From Rickettsiales endosymbiont of Stachyamoeba lipophora (GTDB taxonomy: Bacteria; Pseudomonadota; Alphaproteobacteria; Rickettsiales; 33-17): a stretch of 64,000 nucleotides of DNA. The translations under genes were made by a program, and so were the position numbers. Position 1 is the stretch's first letter; each line of letters begins with the position of its first letter. The notes under the pieces are model-generated. The model had not been told where the DNA came from, searched no databases, and saw nothing but the letters and a program-made list of their open reading frames with translations. The stretch spans positions 434,001-498,000 of the forward strand of contig NZ_CP033611.1 of NCBI RefSeq assembly GCF_003932735.1, read 5' to 3'. Of the stretch, positions 30,113 to 40,202 are shown piece after piece.

Positions 30113-32128
30113 ATGTCAAACACTCCTAGTACACCATTATTTGATAAGGTTTTAATAGCCAATCGCGGTGAAATTGCGGTAAGAATTATCAAAACATTAC
30201 GTAAAATGGGCATCAAATCGGTTGCAGTTTACTCTGATGCTGACATGAATTCTTTGCATACTAAACTTGCAGATGAAGCATATGATATTGGACCCTCACC
30301 TGCACCACTTAGCTATCTTTCTATTAAGAAAATAATGCATGCTATCCGCACATCAGGTGCACAAGCGGTACATCCAGGTTATGGTTTTTTATCAGAAAAT
30401 CCTCAATTTGCTAAAGCCTTAAAAAGAGAACGCGTACATTTAATCGGTCCAAGCCCAAAAGCAATTGAACTTATGGGTGATAAAATCGAAGCTAAAAAAA
30501 TTGCTGAAGCAGCTGGTGTAAGCACCGTCCCCGGCTATATGGGAATTATCAAGGATGCTCAAGAAGCAGTAGAAATCGCTAAAAAGATTGGCTTCCCTAT
30601 TATTATTAAAGCTGCCGCAGGCGGTGGCGGACGCGGCATGAGGGTGATTTATGAAGCCGAAGGGGTAGTTGAAGCTTTTAGATCGGCTACCAATGAAGCT
30701 AAAAATAGCTTTAGTGATGATCGCGTATTTATTGAAAAATTTATTGAAAACCCAAGACATATAGAAATTCAAGTATTAGCCGATAAATTTGGTAATACAC
30801 TCTGTTTAGGCGAACGCGAATGTTCCATTCAAAGACATCACCAAAAAGTTATTGAAGAAGCTCCCAGCCCATTTATTGATGAAGAAACCAGGCAAGAAAT
30901 GTACCGTCAGGTCAGATCTCTTGCTGAGAAGGTTGGCTATTATTCAGCCGGAACCGTTGAATTCATTGTGGATAAAGATCGAAACTTCTACTTTTTAGAA
31001 ATGAATACTAGGTTACAGGTAGAGCATTGCGTAACAGAGCTTGTTACCGGAATTGATTTAGTTGAACAAATGATTCGCGTGGCCGCAGGTGAAAAATTAA
31101 CTATCACTCAAGAAGATGTACAACTTAATGGCTGGGCAATTGAATCCAGAATTTACGCCGAAGATCCAAGCAGAGGATTTTTACCTTCAAGTGGTAGAAT
31201 ATCTAAATATCAAATGCCAGAACAAGGCAATGGTATTAGAGTTGATAGTGGCGTTTATGAGGGTGGCGAAGTTAGCATGTTCTACGACCCTATGATTGCC
31301 AAACTATGTACTTATGGAGAAACCCGCCAGCAAGCAGTTGAAATAATGCAGTATGCACTTGGTGAATCTTTAATAGAGGGCATCTCTCATAATATTGGCT
31401 TCTTACAAGCTATTATGGCTCATCCAAGATTTATGGCTGGTGATATCTCAACTAACTTTATTGAAGAAGAATATTCCAAAGGTTTTACCGGCGCTATCAT
31501 CACTTCTGAAACCAGCAGAATTTTACTCTCTGTCGCGATTCACGTTTATTTGACTGATGCACGTCGTGCAGCCTCTACCACTGGACAGCTTCCAGGTTTC
31601 GAAAGGCAAATTGGTAACAGATGGATTGTTAATATTGATGATCAACAATTTCCTGTAATTACTAAACCAATTGAAGACGGCTACCATATACGTTCTTCTA
31701 AGACCAGAATTGACGTAGAAAGTGAGTGGATTTTAGGTACTAAGCTATTTAGAGGATTTGTTGATGGCAAAGCTGTATCAGTTATAGTGGTACAAAACCC
31801 AGGCGGATATTATCTAACTTATGGAGGAAGAACTGTTAAAGCCTCTGTACGTTCGCCAAGAATTGCTGAGCTTGAACAATATCTACCTATTAACGATGAG
31901 ATTTCTTTCTTAACTGAACTTAACTCTCCTATTGCTGGCAGTATTGTAACCTTAAAAGTAGAAGTAGGCGAAGAGGTTAAACCTGGACAAGAACTAGTGA
32001 TTATTGAAGCTATGAAAATGGAAAATGTGATTTGTGCTGAATACCCCGCAAAGGTTAGCGCTATTCATGTTAAAGGCGGAGATGCACTTACCACAGGTCA
32101 ATTAATTATGGAATTTGATCAGCTTTAA
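30113..32128 (+). CDS. pccA: Propionyl-CoA carboxylase alpha subunit (biotin carboxylase + biotin carrier)
   Basis: ATP-dependent carboxylation of biotin, then carriage of CO2 to PccB. The 671-aa protein shows FDKVLIANRGEIAVRI at the N-terminus and the ATP-grasp glycine-rich loop AAAGGGGRGMRVI. Biotin carboxylase active-site segments follow (ERECSIQRHHQKVIEEAPSP, EMNTRLQVEHCVTE). A BT-type linker comes next, and the C-terminal biotinyl domain has biotinylation lysine Lys635 in EAMKMEN. It is in one operon with pccB. The next gene (folE) starts at the base after its stop codon, so translation is coupled. Confidence 0.97.
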   Translation: MSNTPSTPLFDKVLIANRGEIAVRIIKTLRKMGIKSVAVYSDADMNSLHTKLADEAYDIGPSPAPLSYLSIKKIMHAIRTSGAQAVHPGYGFLSENPQFAKALKRERVHLIGPSPKAIELMGDKIEAKKIAEAAGVSTVPGYMGIIKDAQEAVEIAKKIGFPIIIKAAAGGGGRGMRVIYEAEGVVEAFRSATNEAKNSFSDDRVFIEKFIENPRHIEIQVLADKFGNTLCLGERECSIQRHHQKVIEEAPSPFIDEETRQEMYRQVRSLAEKVGYYSAGTVEFIVDKDRNFYFLEMNTRLQVEHCVTELVTGIDLVEQMIRVAAGEKLTITQEDVQLNGWAIESRIYAEDPSRGFLPSSGRISKYQMPEQGNGIRVDSGVYEGGEVSMFYDPMIAKLCTYGETRQQAVEIMQYALGESLIEGISHNIGFLQAIMAHPRFMAGDISTNFIEEEYSKGFTGAIITSETSRILLSVAIHVYLTDARRAASTTGQLPGFERQIGNRWIVNIDDQQFPVITKPIEDGYHIRSSKTRIDVESEWILGTKLFRGFVDGKAVSVIVVQNPGGYYLTYGGRTVKASVRSPRIAELEQYLPINDEISFLTELNSPIAGSIVTLKVEVGEEVKPGQELVIIEAMKMENVICAEYPAKVSAIHVKGGDALTTGQLIMEFDQL

Positions 32129-32701
32129 ATGAGTATAATCAAAGAAGAAGATGCTTTACAGGCTATAAGAACTTTACTCAAATGGATTGGTGAAGATCCA
32201 GAACGCGAAGGATTAATTGATACTCCTAAAAGAGTAATCAATAGCTATAAAGAGTTATTCGCAGGTTATCACAAAGATCCTGAGCAAATTTTATCACGTA
32301 CTTTTGAGGAAACTGAAAACTATAATGATATTATTTTGCTAAAAGATATTAGCTTTAAATCATTCTGTGAACATCATATGTTACCTATAATAGGTACTGC
32401 CAATATTGCTTATTTACCCAACCAAAAAGTAGTGGGAATTAGCAAGCTTGCACGGATTGTTGATTGCTTTGCCATGAGATTACAAATTCAAGAACGGATG
32501 ACTGTACAAATTGCAGAAACAATTGAAAAAATACTAAAACCTAAAGGCGTGGCTGTTATGATTACTGCCACTCATCAATGCATGAGCCAACGCGGCACTA
32601 ATAAGGATGGTGTAAGCATGCAAACTTCTCACTATACCGGATGCTTTAAAAGCCAGGATTATTTAAGCAGGCTTATGAATATGATGTTGCATTCAAAATA
32701 G
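32129..32701 (+). CDS. folE: GTP cyclohydrolase I
   Basis: Opens GTP to 7,8-dihydroneopterin triphosphate, the first step to tetrahydrofolate (and, in other bacteria, queuosine precursors). The 190-aa length is normal. The zinc ligands are present: the Cys and His of SFCEHHMLPI and the Cys of THQCMSQRG. GISKLARIVDCFAMRLQIQERMT is the family hallmark stretch (visible in pieces). The start codon directly abuts the pccA stop, with no gap. That is an unusual functional pairing, suggesting operon compaction rather than a shared pathway. The window also carries queH, so the queuosine route is of interest, although FolE mainly serves folate. Confidence 0.96.
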   Translation: MSIIKEEDALQAIRTLLKWIGEDPEREGLIDTPKRVINSYKELFAGYHKDPEQILSRTFEETENYNDIILLKDISFKSFCEHHMLPIIGTANIAYLPNQKVVGISKLARIVDCFAMRLQIQERMTVQIAETIEKILKPKGVAVMITATHQCMSQRGTNKDGVSMQTSHYTGCFKSQDYLSRLMNMMLHSK

Positions 32702-32861
32702 ATTCATCTTCAGCTTAATTATAGCTTTATTTTCAATCTGACGCCTTTTATCCATAGTTAAAAAGATCACTTGATATTACTAATCCACTAACCATACAAA
32801 CATTTATTTACATCTTGTTAACTCTTGTTAATATAACATTAAATTATATAGGTAGCAATTC

Positions 32862-34871
32862 ATGTCCAGCTCATCTTCTGCTAGTGTTTTAGATAACTCA
32901 GCAAATATTCAGCTCATTAAAGCTTTTATTCAAAACCTTGATAATAACCAAAATAAATTACCGACACTTCAGATCATTAAAAATTTAAGCAAAGAAGAAT
33001 TACTAACCAATGTCATCTGGAATCATGATGAGCATAACTCTCCTTGTAGTTTACTTGAGTATTTATTAGAAGAGCAAGAGACCCTACTCCATTTCCATGA
33101 TGAAGATAGAATAGAGATGCTTAGCGCTCTATTAGAAAATGAATTTTTTGCTCAGCTTCTACAACAAATTGATCAAACCAAATATAATCAACAACATAAT
33201 CTTGAAGCAGAAGATGACCAGGATGTAGAAGATCTGGAAGATAACGAAATAGCCGAACAGCTAAAAAGTCTTACTGATTTTATAAGACAGTTAGTAGCTA
33301 ACTTCTGTAATAATTCATCTCCTATTGTGCAAAATGGGATTATTCAAATCCCCTCACCACAAAGAAAACCATTACAGCATTTATATGATTTATGTACCCT
33401 ATATGGCTTAGAACTAACTGATTTAACTGATCGGCAGAATCCATACCATGAAAGGTTGATTAATGCTAACGTAGCTTTAAGCAAGTTAATAAGATCAATA
33501 CACCATAATACTAACCAGGAAAACTTTATTAATCAATTTAACAAATTGCTAGCACAGGGTGCAAACCTTAATTTAATAACTAATTATGAAAACGCATTAA
33601 GCATGGCTATATATACCTCTAAGGGCGAAATATTAGATAACCTCTTAGCACACGGAGCAAATGTTAACGCCAGAAGTATATATAATAATGATATTATTGC
33701 TCTTCCTATAGCAGCAAAATTTGGAGATGTTAACACATTTAAAAAGCTTTTCTCCCATGGAGCATATATTGATGTTAACAATCTATTACTAACTGTCCTT
33801 AGTTATGGAAAGACGGATATAGCTCGATTTTTAATTGAAGAGAAAAATGCTAATATTAATTTTAAAAACATCGCCTTTTGTAATACTTCTTTCATTTTTG
33901 CTATGTTCCACAAACGCTTTGATATTGCCGCGTTACTTATAGGCAAAGGAGCTGATGTTAATGCTACAAACCCGCAGGGCGAAACAGCTTTAGAACGAGC
34001 CTTGAGTTATACAAATAGAGTTGAACCTTACTTACTTGAGCCAAAGCAGTTATTACATCTCACTCAATTAATTAAAATGCTATTATCTCACCCAAAGCTT
34101 ATTCTCACCTCAGAAGCTAAACAAAAGCTTTTAACATGGGTTAATGATATAAAAGTACACCCAAATGAGCGGCTTGAAGGCCAACAGCATTTAGAAGCCT
34201 TAAAAGCTTTAAATCAAGCAGAGCAGCTTATACAAGAAATAAAAAGAATAGCTCAAGGAGACCAGCTAAAAATAAGAGAGGATACAGGTGCATCTTCTGC
34301 TCAACAGCCGCTAGTAACTCCTGTTACCATATCTATCACCGATGAAAGTGCTCAAGAAATGCAACCAGAAACAATACCGGGTATATCTCTTAGCCAGCAA
34401 CCTATAAGCAGCTCAACTACCAATTCTGTTACCATACCTATCACCGATGAAATTGCTCAAGAAATAATACCTGGTACATCCCTTATAAGCAGTCCAACTG
34501 CCACTACCAATCACGTCATCCCACCATTATTAACTAATAATGGCACTGATCCGGTTCATGCTCATAACCCTGTAAAAGATCTCGGTTTTCTACAAACAGC
34601 AAAAAACAAGCTTGTTGCCTTAGCTACCAAAGAAAATGCTCTTCATGCTCTCAAATACTTAGGATATGCAGCACTAGCAGTAGCAGGCTTAATGGTGATT
34701 ACCGCTGTTGGACGCAGGTTTGCTCCTGAAGGTACCAGCAAAGTATTAGGTACTGTAACATCTATTCCTAAAAAAGCTTTAGAAGCTTTGACATCTGCAT
34801 TTAATAGCAAAGCAACCGACCTAGCAGCAACTAAAAAATCCGTAGAAACAATTATGACTTACAATAGATAA
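32862..34871 (+). CDS. Ankyrin-repeat protein with C-terminal membrane helix (candidate effector)
   Basis: The 669-aa protein has a hydrophilic N-terminal region (about 1-220) with an acidic stretch near 112-128 (AEDDQDVEDLEDNEIAEQ). About four or five ankyrin repeats follow at about 235-385, with signature pieces such as LLAHGANVNARS, LFSHGAYIDV and LIGKGADVNATNPQGETALERAL. A low-complexity Ser/Thr/Pro linker carries a duplicated unit (VTISITDESAQE and VTIPITDEIAQE). It ends with a hydrophobic helix (about 598-617) and IPKKALEA (635-642) in a tail shared with the U-box protein at 23591-24424. Ankyrin proteins of Rickettsiales are often type IV secretion effectors. Secretion here is inferred. 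AGG lies 9 bases before the ATG. Confidence 0.8.
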   Translation: MSSSSSASVLDNSANIQLIKAFIQNLDNNQNKLPTLQIIKNLSKEELLTNVIWNHDEHNSPCSLLEYLLEEQETLLHFHDEDRIEMLSALLENEFFAQLLQQIDQTKYNQQHNLEAEDDQDVEDLEDNEIAEQLKSLTDFIRQLVANFCNNSSPIVQNGIIQIPSPQRKPLQHLYDLCTLYGLELTDLTDRQNPYHERLINANVALSKLIRSIHHNTNQENFINQFNKLLAQGANLNLITNYENALSMAIYTSKGEILDNLLAHGANVNARSIYNNDIIALPIAAKFGDVNTFKKLFSHGAYIDVNNLLLTVLSYGKTDIARFLIEEKNANINFKNIAFCNTSFIFAMFHKRFDIAALLIGKGADVNATNPQGETALERALSYTNRVEPYLLEPKQLLHLTQLIKMLLSHPKLILTSEAKQKLLTWVNDIKVHPNERLEGQQHLEALKALNQAEQLIQEIKRIAQGDQLKIREDTGASSAQQPLVTPVTISITDESAQEMQPETIPGISLSQQPISSSTTNSVTIPITDEIAQEIIPGTSLISSPTATTNHVIPPLLTNNGTDPVHAHNPVKDLGFLQTAKNKLVALATKENALHALKYLGYAALAVAGLMVITAVGRRFAPEGTSKVLGTVTSIPKKALEALTSAFNSKATDLAATKKSVETIMTYNR

Positions 34872-34890
34872 TAAGAGCTCACGGAAAAAA

Positions 34891-34929
34891 TTAAGCCCTA
34901 ATTATAGATTCACTATAATTAGGGCTTAA
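34891..34929. terminator. Bidirectional terminator between the ankyrin gene and MFS gene
   Basis: TTAAGCCCTAATTATAG (34891-34907) and its exact complement at 34913-34929 form a 17-bp stem with a 5-base loop, between convergent genes. Poly-A precedes it on the plus strand, giving a T run for minus-strand transcripts. Confidence 0.85.
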
Positions 34930-34949
34930 TGCTTAGTAGACTAATAAAT

Positions 34950-36167
34950 TTAAACGGCCACCGTTTTTTTCTTAAAAAGTCTTAGCAAAATTACAATTAA
35001 ACTTCCTATACAAGCAGCTATCGGTATAACTGTAATAGCTAATTTATAATTTTGTGCTGGGGTATTATAATAATCAAAGGCTATAACATTACCTATAACA
35101 GTATGGAAAAATGTACCACCCATCATATTAATGCAATTTAAAAATGCCACGGTAATACTTCTAAGTTCAAAGCTTACGAGCTTACTGCCTACTGACAATA
35201 CTAATACTTGATAGCAAGACATTATACCAAAAGTAATCATCAAACCGGTTAAAGTAATATTATGATAAGAGATTTTAAAGATAATTGCATAGATTAACGC
35301 CATCACAATTCCACTTAGAGCAATAGTGTTAATTTCTGAGTTAATCATTTTGGCAAAGTAGGCAAGCAATGGACCGCCTAAAATCATTCCCATATAAATT
35401 AAAGAGGTCATAGTGGCAGCTTCTGCTTTTTCTACTCCAAAATGATATTGAAAAAAATTCACCCCCCATACATCCGCCAACCCTTCTAAAGTACCCACCA
35501 ATAACAAATTAGCAATAGCGAGCATTAAGATTTGCGGATTAGAAACTACTTGTTTAAGATTTTTAAGCACTGGGTCTTGTACAGCCTTGTAATTCTTAGG
35601 TAGCTTAAATAGCACTAAAATTAATATAGCGATGACAGCTCCTACTATAGCAATAGCACTAAATACATTTTGATATCCATATTTAGCAATTAAATCATTA
35701 ACAGGTCTGCCTCCATATATTGCTCCAAGTAAGCCAAAGGTAAAGCTAAAACCTATCATCTTAGCATAAGCTTCTTTAGGAAAATATATTTGAACAATCT
35801 TTGAAACACCTAAAAAACCTGCAGCAGAACCAAACCCTACAAAAAATCTTCCGAGTATCACCATCCACCATTCACTAGCATTACCAGATAAAAACATACC
35901 CATTGAGGCAATAATAATACAAGCAAAAATTACATAATTAGGGCGAAACCTATCCAGGATTACGGCTATAGGAATTTGCATCCCGGCATAACCTAAATAG
36001 TACATTGCAGACATCACCCCAATACTGGAAGATGTTACTTTATAAGTATCAATTAATTCATTGATCACAAGACCAGGCGCAAGTCTCATTATAAATTGAA
36101 ACCCAAAAAACATTATAGTTAAAAACCACATAAAATATGGTAATATTCTTTGATTATTGTTATGCAT
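34950..36167 (-). CDS. Major facilitator superfamily transporter
   Basis: A 405-aa inner-membrane carrier with 12 predicted helices. The first-loop MFS signature is partly kept (DRFRPNYVIF at about 68-77). GRFFVGFGSAAGFLGVSK is the usual helix-4 region, and a long central loop divides the two halves near residue 190-205. The C-terminus is short and basic (LFKKKTVAV). Such carriers in obligate intracellular bacteria import host metabolites, but the substrate cannot be read here. Monocistronic, sharing a terminator with the ankyrin gene and divergent from addA. Confidence 0.85.
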   Translation of the reverse strand: MHNNNQRILPYFMWFLTIMFFGFQFIMRLAPGLVINELIDTYKVTSSSIGVMSAMYYLGYAGMQIPIAVILDRFRPNYVIFACIIIASMGMFLSGNASEWWMVILGRFFVGFGSAAGFLGVSKIVQIYFPKEAYAKMIGFSFTFGLLGAIYGGRPVNDLIAKYGYQNVFSAIAIVGAVIAILILVLFKLPKNYKAVQDPVLKNLKQVVSNPQILMLAIANLLLVGTLEGLADVWGVNFFQYHFGVEKAEAATMTSLIYMGMILGGPLLAYFAKMINSEINTIALSGIVMALIYAIIFKISYHNITLTGLMITFGIMSCYQVLVLSVGSKLVSFELRSITVAFLNCINMMGGTFFHTVIGNVIAFDYYNTPAQNYKLAITVIPIAACIGSLIVILLRLFKKKTVAV

Positions 36168-36350
36168 TATTTTATCCAGTTAAGTTATTTAGTTGACTAA
36201 TTTTCAAAAAATAATTGAATAGGACAATGATGCAGATAGAACAAACTATCCACTATAATGATACTAATAATTATATTGAAACTTACTTGTTAAATTAATA
36301 TGTCATACTCAATAACTTATTAAATTCGGGCAAAATATTAAATAAATATT

Positions 36351-36390
36351 ATTACAATAGCAAGCTAAAATATTACAATAATAAGCTAAA
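36351..36390 (+). repeat. Imperfect direct repeat upstream of addA
   Basis: ATTACAATAGCAAGCTAAA (36351-36369) recurs as ATTACAATAATAAGCTAAA (36372-36390) with two changes and a 21-base period. It lies in the divergent spacer between the MFS gene and addA, so a regulatory role is possible but unproven. Confidence 0.4.
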
Positions 36391-36437
36391 GTTTAGTGAA
36401 ATTAAAAAACACTTTAATCGGTTAAATTAAAAATCTT

Positions 36438-39400
36438 ATGGATCAACTCGAAAGATCAATAGCTACCGACCCATTACAATCATGTTGGGTTAATGCTTCT
36501 GCAGGAAGCGGTAAAACTAAATTGTTAGTGGATCGTATACTTAGGTTAATTTTAAGTAATAATAAACCTAATAAAATTTTAGCCATTACTTTTACTAATG
36601 CCGCCGCAAGCGAGATGAAAGAGCGAATTATTCACAAAATACAATCTTTAAATAAACTTGATGATAATTTACTCAAAACCACCCTGAAAGAATTATATAT
36701 CGAAGATGCTGAATCTAACTTTACTGCTTATAAACAAATTATTACTTCCACTAATCAGCTTATTTTAGAAGATCCGAGTATTTTAAAAATACAAACTATA
36801 CATAGTTTCTGCCACAATCTCATCAAGCAATTTTGCTTAGAAGCTGGGCTTAATCCTGATTTTAAGCTTATTGATAACATCTCATATCAAACGCTTCTGA
36901 AAGAAGTAAGCACTTCAATTATCTTAAAAACTTCTGATGACACGGAGCTCAAGCAAGCCTTATCTTATTTAGGGCAAGTTATTAGCTTTAGCGAATTAGA
37001 TGAAGTGATTTCACATATTATTACCTCAATAGATAATTTTAATTATATATTTGATCATTATGGAAGTTTAGATAATTGTACAGCTTACTTAAAAGAATAC
37101 CTGCAACTAAATACCGATAAAGATCTTCGTGTCTTTACCGAGCAGTTTATTAAAGAATTGATTACTACTCAAAAAGACGTCATTATAAAGCTTGCCACCC
37201 AAATTTTAACTTACGATAAATCAAGCAATAAAGATATAGAAAAAGCTCAAAAGTTAATCAGCTTTGTTAACAGCTCAGACCCCCACTTTTTTGATTATAT
37301 CTATTTATTTTTTACACAAACCATCACTCCTCAAAAACAAGTTTTTAGCAAGAAAGTAATCAGTGAAATTGGTGGCCTAGAACAATTCATTGATTTCCAG
37401 CAAGCACACTGTGAGGAATTTTTGCTAGAATGGAAAAAACTACGCTCATTCCATCATACCAAAACCTTACTTACTTTGGTTTACCATATTACCCAGCAGC
37501 TAAATCACCTAAAATCTAAAAATAACTTATTAGATTTCAATGATCTGATTAAGCACACGACTAAGCTACTAAATGACCCGGCATATGCCTGGATAAATTT
37601 TATAATATATAATCAAATTGATCATATTTTAGTTGATGAAGCTCAAGATACCGCTCCTCTGCAATGGCAAGTAATCCTTAAATTATTTGAAGAAAATTTT
37701 AGCGGTAATTTTGACCAAGCATTACCAAAAACTCTGTTTATAGTTGGAGATGAAAAACAATCTATTTACAGCTTCCAAGGAGCAGATGCAGCTATTTACT
37801 TCCATGTTAAACAGCGGCTAAAGCAACATTTTTCTCAAGCAGGCCTACATCTCCATGATCTTACGCTACAATACTGCTTTAGGAGCACTAAAGAAGTGCT
37901 CCACTTAGTAGATCAATTTACTAACAATCCTTGCTACCATCAATCTCTTACCTATCAAGAGACCGCTATTAAACATTTAGCTTTTAGGCCGGAAGGTGGG
38001 CTAGTGACCCTTTGGCCCTTAATTAACTATCGACCTTTAGAGGAGGAGGCAGAATTACAATGGCCTGATCCGTTAAAATTTACTCCTCATTACTCCTCTC
38101 ATCAAATTTTAGCTAAGTTTATTGCAGAGCAAATTAAAGAATGGCTTGATAGCGGGAGAATTCTGCCTAATCATAACAGACCGGTAGCTGCCCAAGATAT
38201 AATGATCTTAGTAAGAAAAAGGAATGAATTATTTTATGAGATTATTAATGAACTAAATAAGCTATCTATTCCTAACAGCGGGGTAGATAAGTTTAAACTT
38301 AAAGAGCATATTGTAACCAAAGATATTTTAGCATTACTTAAATTTATTTTACTTCCCATTGATGATTTGAATCTCGCTTGTTTATTGAAGTCTCCTTTCT
38401 TTAATTTAAACGAAGACCAATTAATAGAACTTTGTATAGAGCGCGGTAGTAATTCATTATGGGATTATCTAAAGGATACCCAAAACAGCAAATGGCAGCA
38501 ATTATATTATCAGCTTAATTATTTTTGTAATCATGAGCATAAGTACAGTCCTTATAAGCTTTTAAGCAACATTTTTGTTACCAATTTAACCTACCAAAGC
38601 TTCTTTCAAAGAATGGCAAAACAATCATGGCAAATTATCCAGCAGATTATAAACCTAGCAGAAATTCATGATTATCAATTTGGCCTTCAGCAATTTGTTT
38701 ATTTTCTAGATAATAACGAAATTGAAGTAAGCTTTAAAAATAACGATCATGCAGTACGTATACTTACTATACATGGATCTAAAGGTTTAGAATCCAATAT
38801 CGTCATACTTGCTGATACTTGCCAACTACCTAACAATCATCAGAATAAGTTTGTGTGGAAAAATGATAGCTCTCCGTTTGTTTTCTGGAAGGAAGCATCT
38901 AAATTTAGACTGGAACAAATAAATGAATTAAACGATAATATTAATCATCAGCTATATGACGAATATTTAAGGTTATTATATGTTGCTATCACTAGAGCCC
39001 GTGATGAATTATACATAGCTTCTTCTATTAATCAGCAAACTACCAATGATAACTCATGGTATAAAATCTTAGAGCCAGCTTTTAAATCCTTAAACACAAC
39101 AGGCAACCAACAAATAAACTCAGAAACCTTAACTAGATTTAACTTATCTACCAACATTCTATCCTATGGACAAAATCAATTTGATTATCGTCCGTTCAAC
39201 ACTGAACACGCCACGCCTAATAATCGTTTAATTACTTCTGTTAAAGAATTTATCAAGCCTACAAAAGAAGAAAAACCATCAGAACATACTAAATTAGGTA
39301 CATTGCTTCATAAAATTTTAGAATATGCAGATTCTTTAGATAATAATCAAAAAATTATTGCTTTAATTGAATATTTTGAGCCCCTGGCAGACAATAATTT

Positions 39401-39725
39401 AAAACAAATTGTTATTAATATTCTTGCTAAAATTGATAAATTAGCAGAATTAAAGGCATTATTTTCCTTACCATCATTTAAGGAATACCCTCTTATTTTT
39501 AATAATAATGGCTCTGACATTTCTATAAGAATTGATAGATTAATTTTTGCACCGGATCATATTATTATTCTAGATTTTAAATTAACTAAAAATGATCTTC
39601 TCTTAGACTCTTACCTTAAACAATTAGATTTATATCAAATAGCCATCAGTGCAAAATTTGCTAATTACGCAATTAAAAAAGCTATTTTATGGCTTACCGA
39701 AAGTGAATTGGAGTATATTAATTAA
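36438..39725 (+). CDS. addA: Double-strand-break repair helicase-nuclease AddA
   Basis: UvrD-family helicase plus nuclease that, with AddB, resects DNA ends for RecA-dependent repair. The 1095-aa length fits alphaproteobacterial AddA. Visible motifs are Walker A ASAGSGKTKLL (about 20-30), the ITFTNAAASEMKERI motif Ia, HILVDEAQDT (motif II), GDEKQSIYSFQGAD (motif III), TIHGSKGLE (motif V) and YVAITRARDELYI (motif VI). The C-terminal RecB-like nuclease has RIDRLIF and LDFKLTK with catalytic Asp and Lys. The usual upstream partner addB is not in this window, so the two genes are separated in this genome. Confidence 0.93.
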   Translation: MDQLERSIATDPLQSCWVNASAGSGKTKLLVDRILRLILSNNKPNKILAITFTNAAASEMKERIIHKIQSLNKLDDNLLKTTLKELYIEDAESNFTAYKQIITSTNQLILEDPSILKIQTIHSFCHNLIKQFCLEAGLNPDFKLIDNISYQTLLKEVSTSIILKTSDDTELKQALSYLGQVISFSELDEVISHIITSIDNFNYIFDHYGSLDNCTAYLKEYLQLNTDKDLRVFTEQFIKELITTQKDVIIKLATQILTYDKSSNKDIEKAQKLISFVNSSDPHFFDYIYLFFTQTITPQKQVFSKKVISEIGGLEQFIDFQQAHCEEFLLEWKKLRSFHHTKTLLTLVYHITQQLNHLKSKNNLLDFNDLIKHTTKLLNDPAYAWINFIIYNQIDHILVDEAQDTAPLQWQVILKLFEENFSGNFDQALPKTLFIVGDEKQSIYSFQGADAAIYFHVKQRLKQHFSQAGLHLHDLTLQYCFRSTKEVLHLVDQFTNNPCYHQSLTYQETAIKHLAFRPEGGLVTLWPLINYRPLEEEAELQWPDPLKFTPHYSSHQILAKFIAEQIKEWLDSGRILPNHNRPVAAQDIMILVRKRNELFYEIINELNKLSIPNSGVDKFKLKEHIVTKDILALLKFILLPIDDLNLACLLKSPFFNLNEDQLIELCIERGSNSLWDYLKDTQNSKWQQLYYQLNYFCNHEHKYSPYKLLSNIFVTNLTYQSFFQRMAKQSWQIIQQIINLAEIHDYQFGLQQFVYFLDNNEIEVSFKNNDHAVRILTIHGSKGLESNIVILADTCQLPNNHQNKFVWKNDSSPFVFWKEASKFRLEQINELNDNINHQLYDEYLRLLYVAITRARDELYIASSINQQTTNDNSWYKILEPAFKSLNTTGNQQINSETLTRFNLSTNILSYGQNQFDYRPFNTEHATPNNRLITSVKEFIKPTKEEKPSEHTKLGTLLHKILEYADSLDNNQKIIALIEYFEPLADNNLKQIVINILAKIDKLAELKALFSLPSFKEYPLIFNNNGSDISIRIDRLIFAPDHIIILDFKLTKNDLLLDSYLKQLDLYQIAISAKFANYAIKKAILWLTESELEYIN

Positions 39726-40202
39726 TTAGTTATCAAAATCCATTCATTACTAGATGTATTATAGCTGTTACATACAACATTAAAGCCTAAGATCTAACAT
39801 ATCCACTTTATCTATGGATACACCGAGCCAGATAATTTAGGTATTTACTCTTTACTAAATTTCATTCCGGCAAGAAACAGACTAACTAGAAAAACAATAA
39901 ATCAGAAACATCTAAGTATTAATAGAAGAAACCATAAGTTTTTAGCCTATCAGTTATTGCCAATGTGGTTATTAATATTATTAACCACACCGCGCCATAC
40001 TAAGCCAAGAGCTCATCTAACAGACTTATCCAAAAATAGAAATACTTTTAAATTTTTATAACTCACATGGGTTATTATAAGTATTTTATTCTCATTCAAG
40101 TAAAAACTATAACATGCTAAAGCAAAACTTATATTATAAACAAAAAAACCTGCTATTACTAACAGGCTTTTTCATCATTTAGAGTATAATTTATTTAGAG
40201 CC
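39726..40202. other. Spacer between addA and rpsT
   Basis: About 480 AT-rich bases. It holds an imperfect inverted repeat, GTGGTTATTAAT (39965-39976) with ATTATTAACCAC (39977-39988, one mismatch), and the rpsT terminator at the right end. No tRNA or supported gene is seen in either strand. Confidence 0.55.
40142..40172 (-). terminator. Terminator after rpsT
   Basis: On the minus strand, AAAAAGCCTG (40172-40163) pairs with CAGGTTTTTTT (40152-40142), including one G-U pair and a 10-base loop, ending in a T run. Confidence 0.75.

Noticed and set aside
39965-39988. Inverted repeat considered as the addA terminator
   Set aside because: It lies 240 bases past the addA stop, has a mismatch and no T run, so I list it only as an inverted repeat in the spacer.
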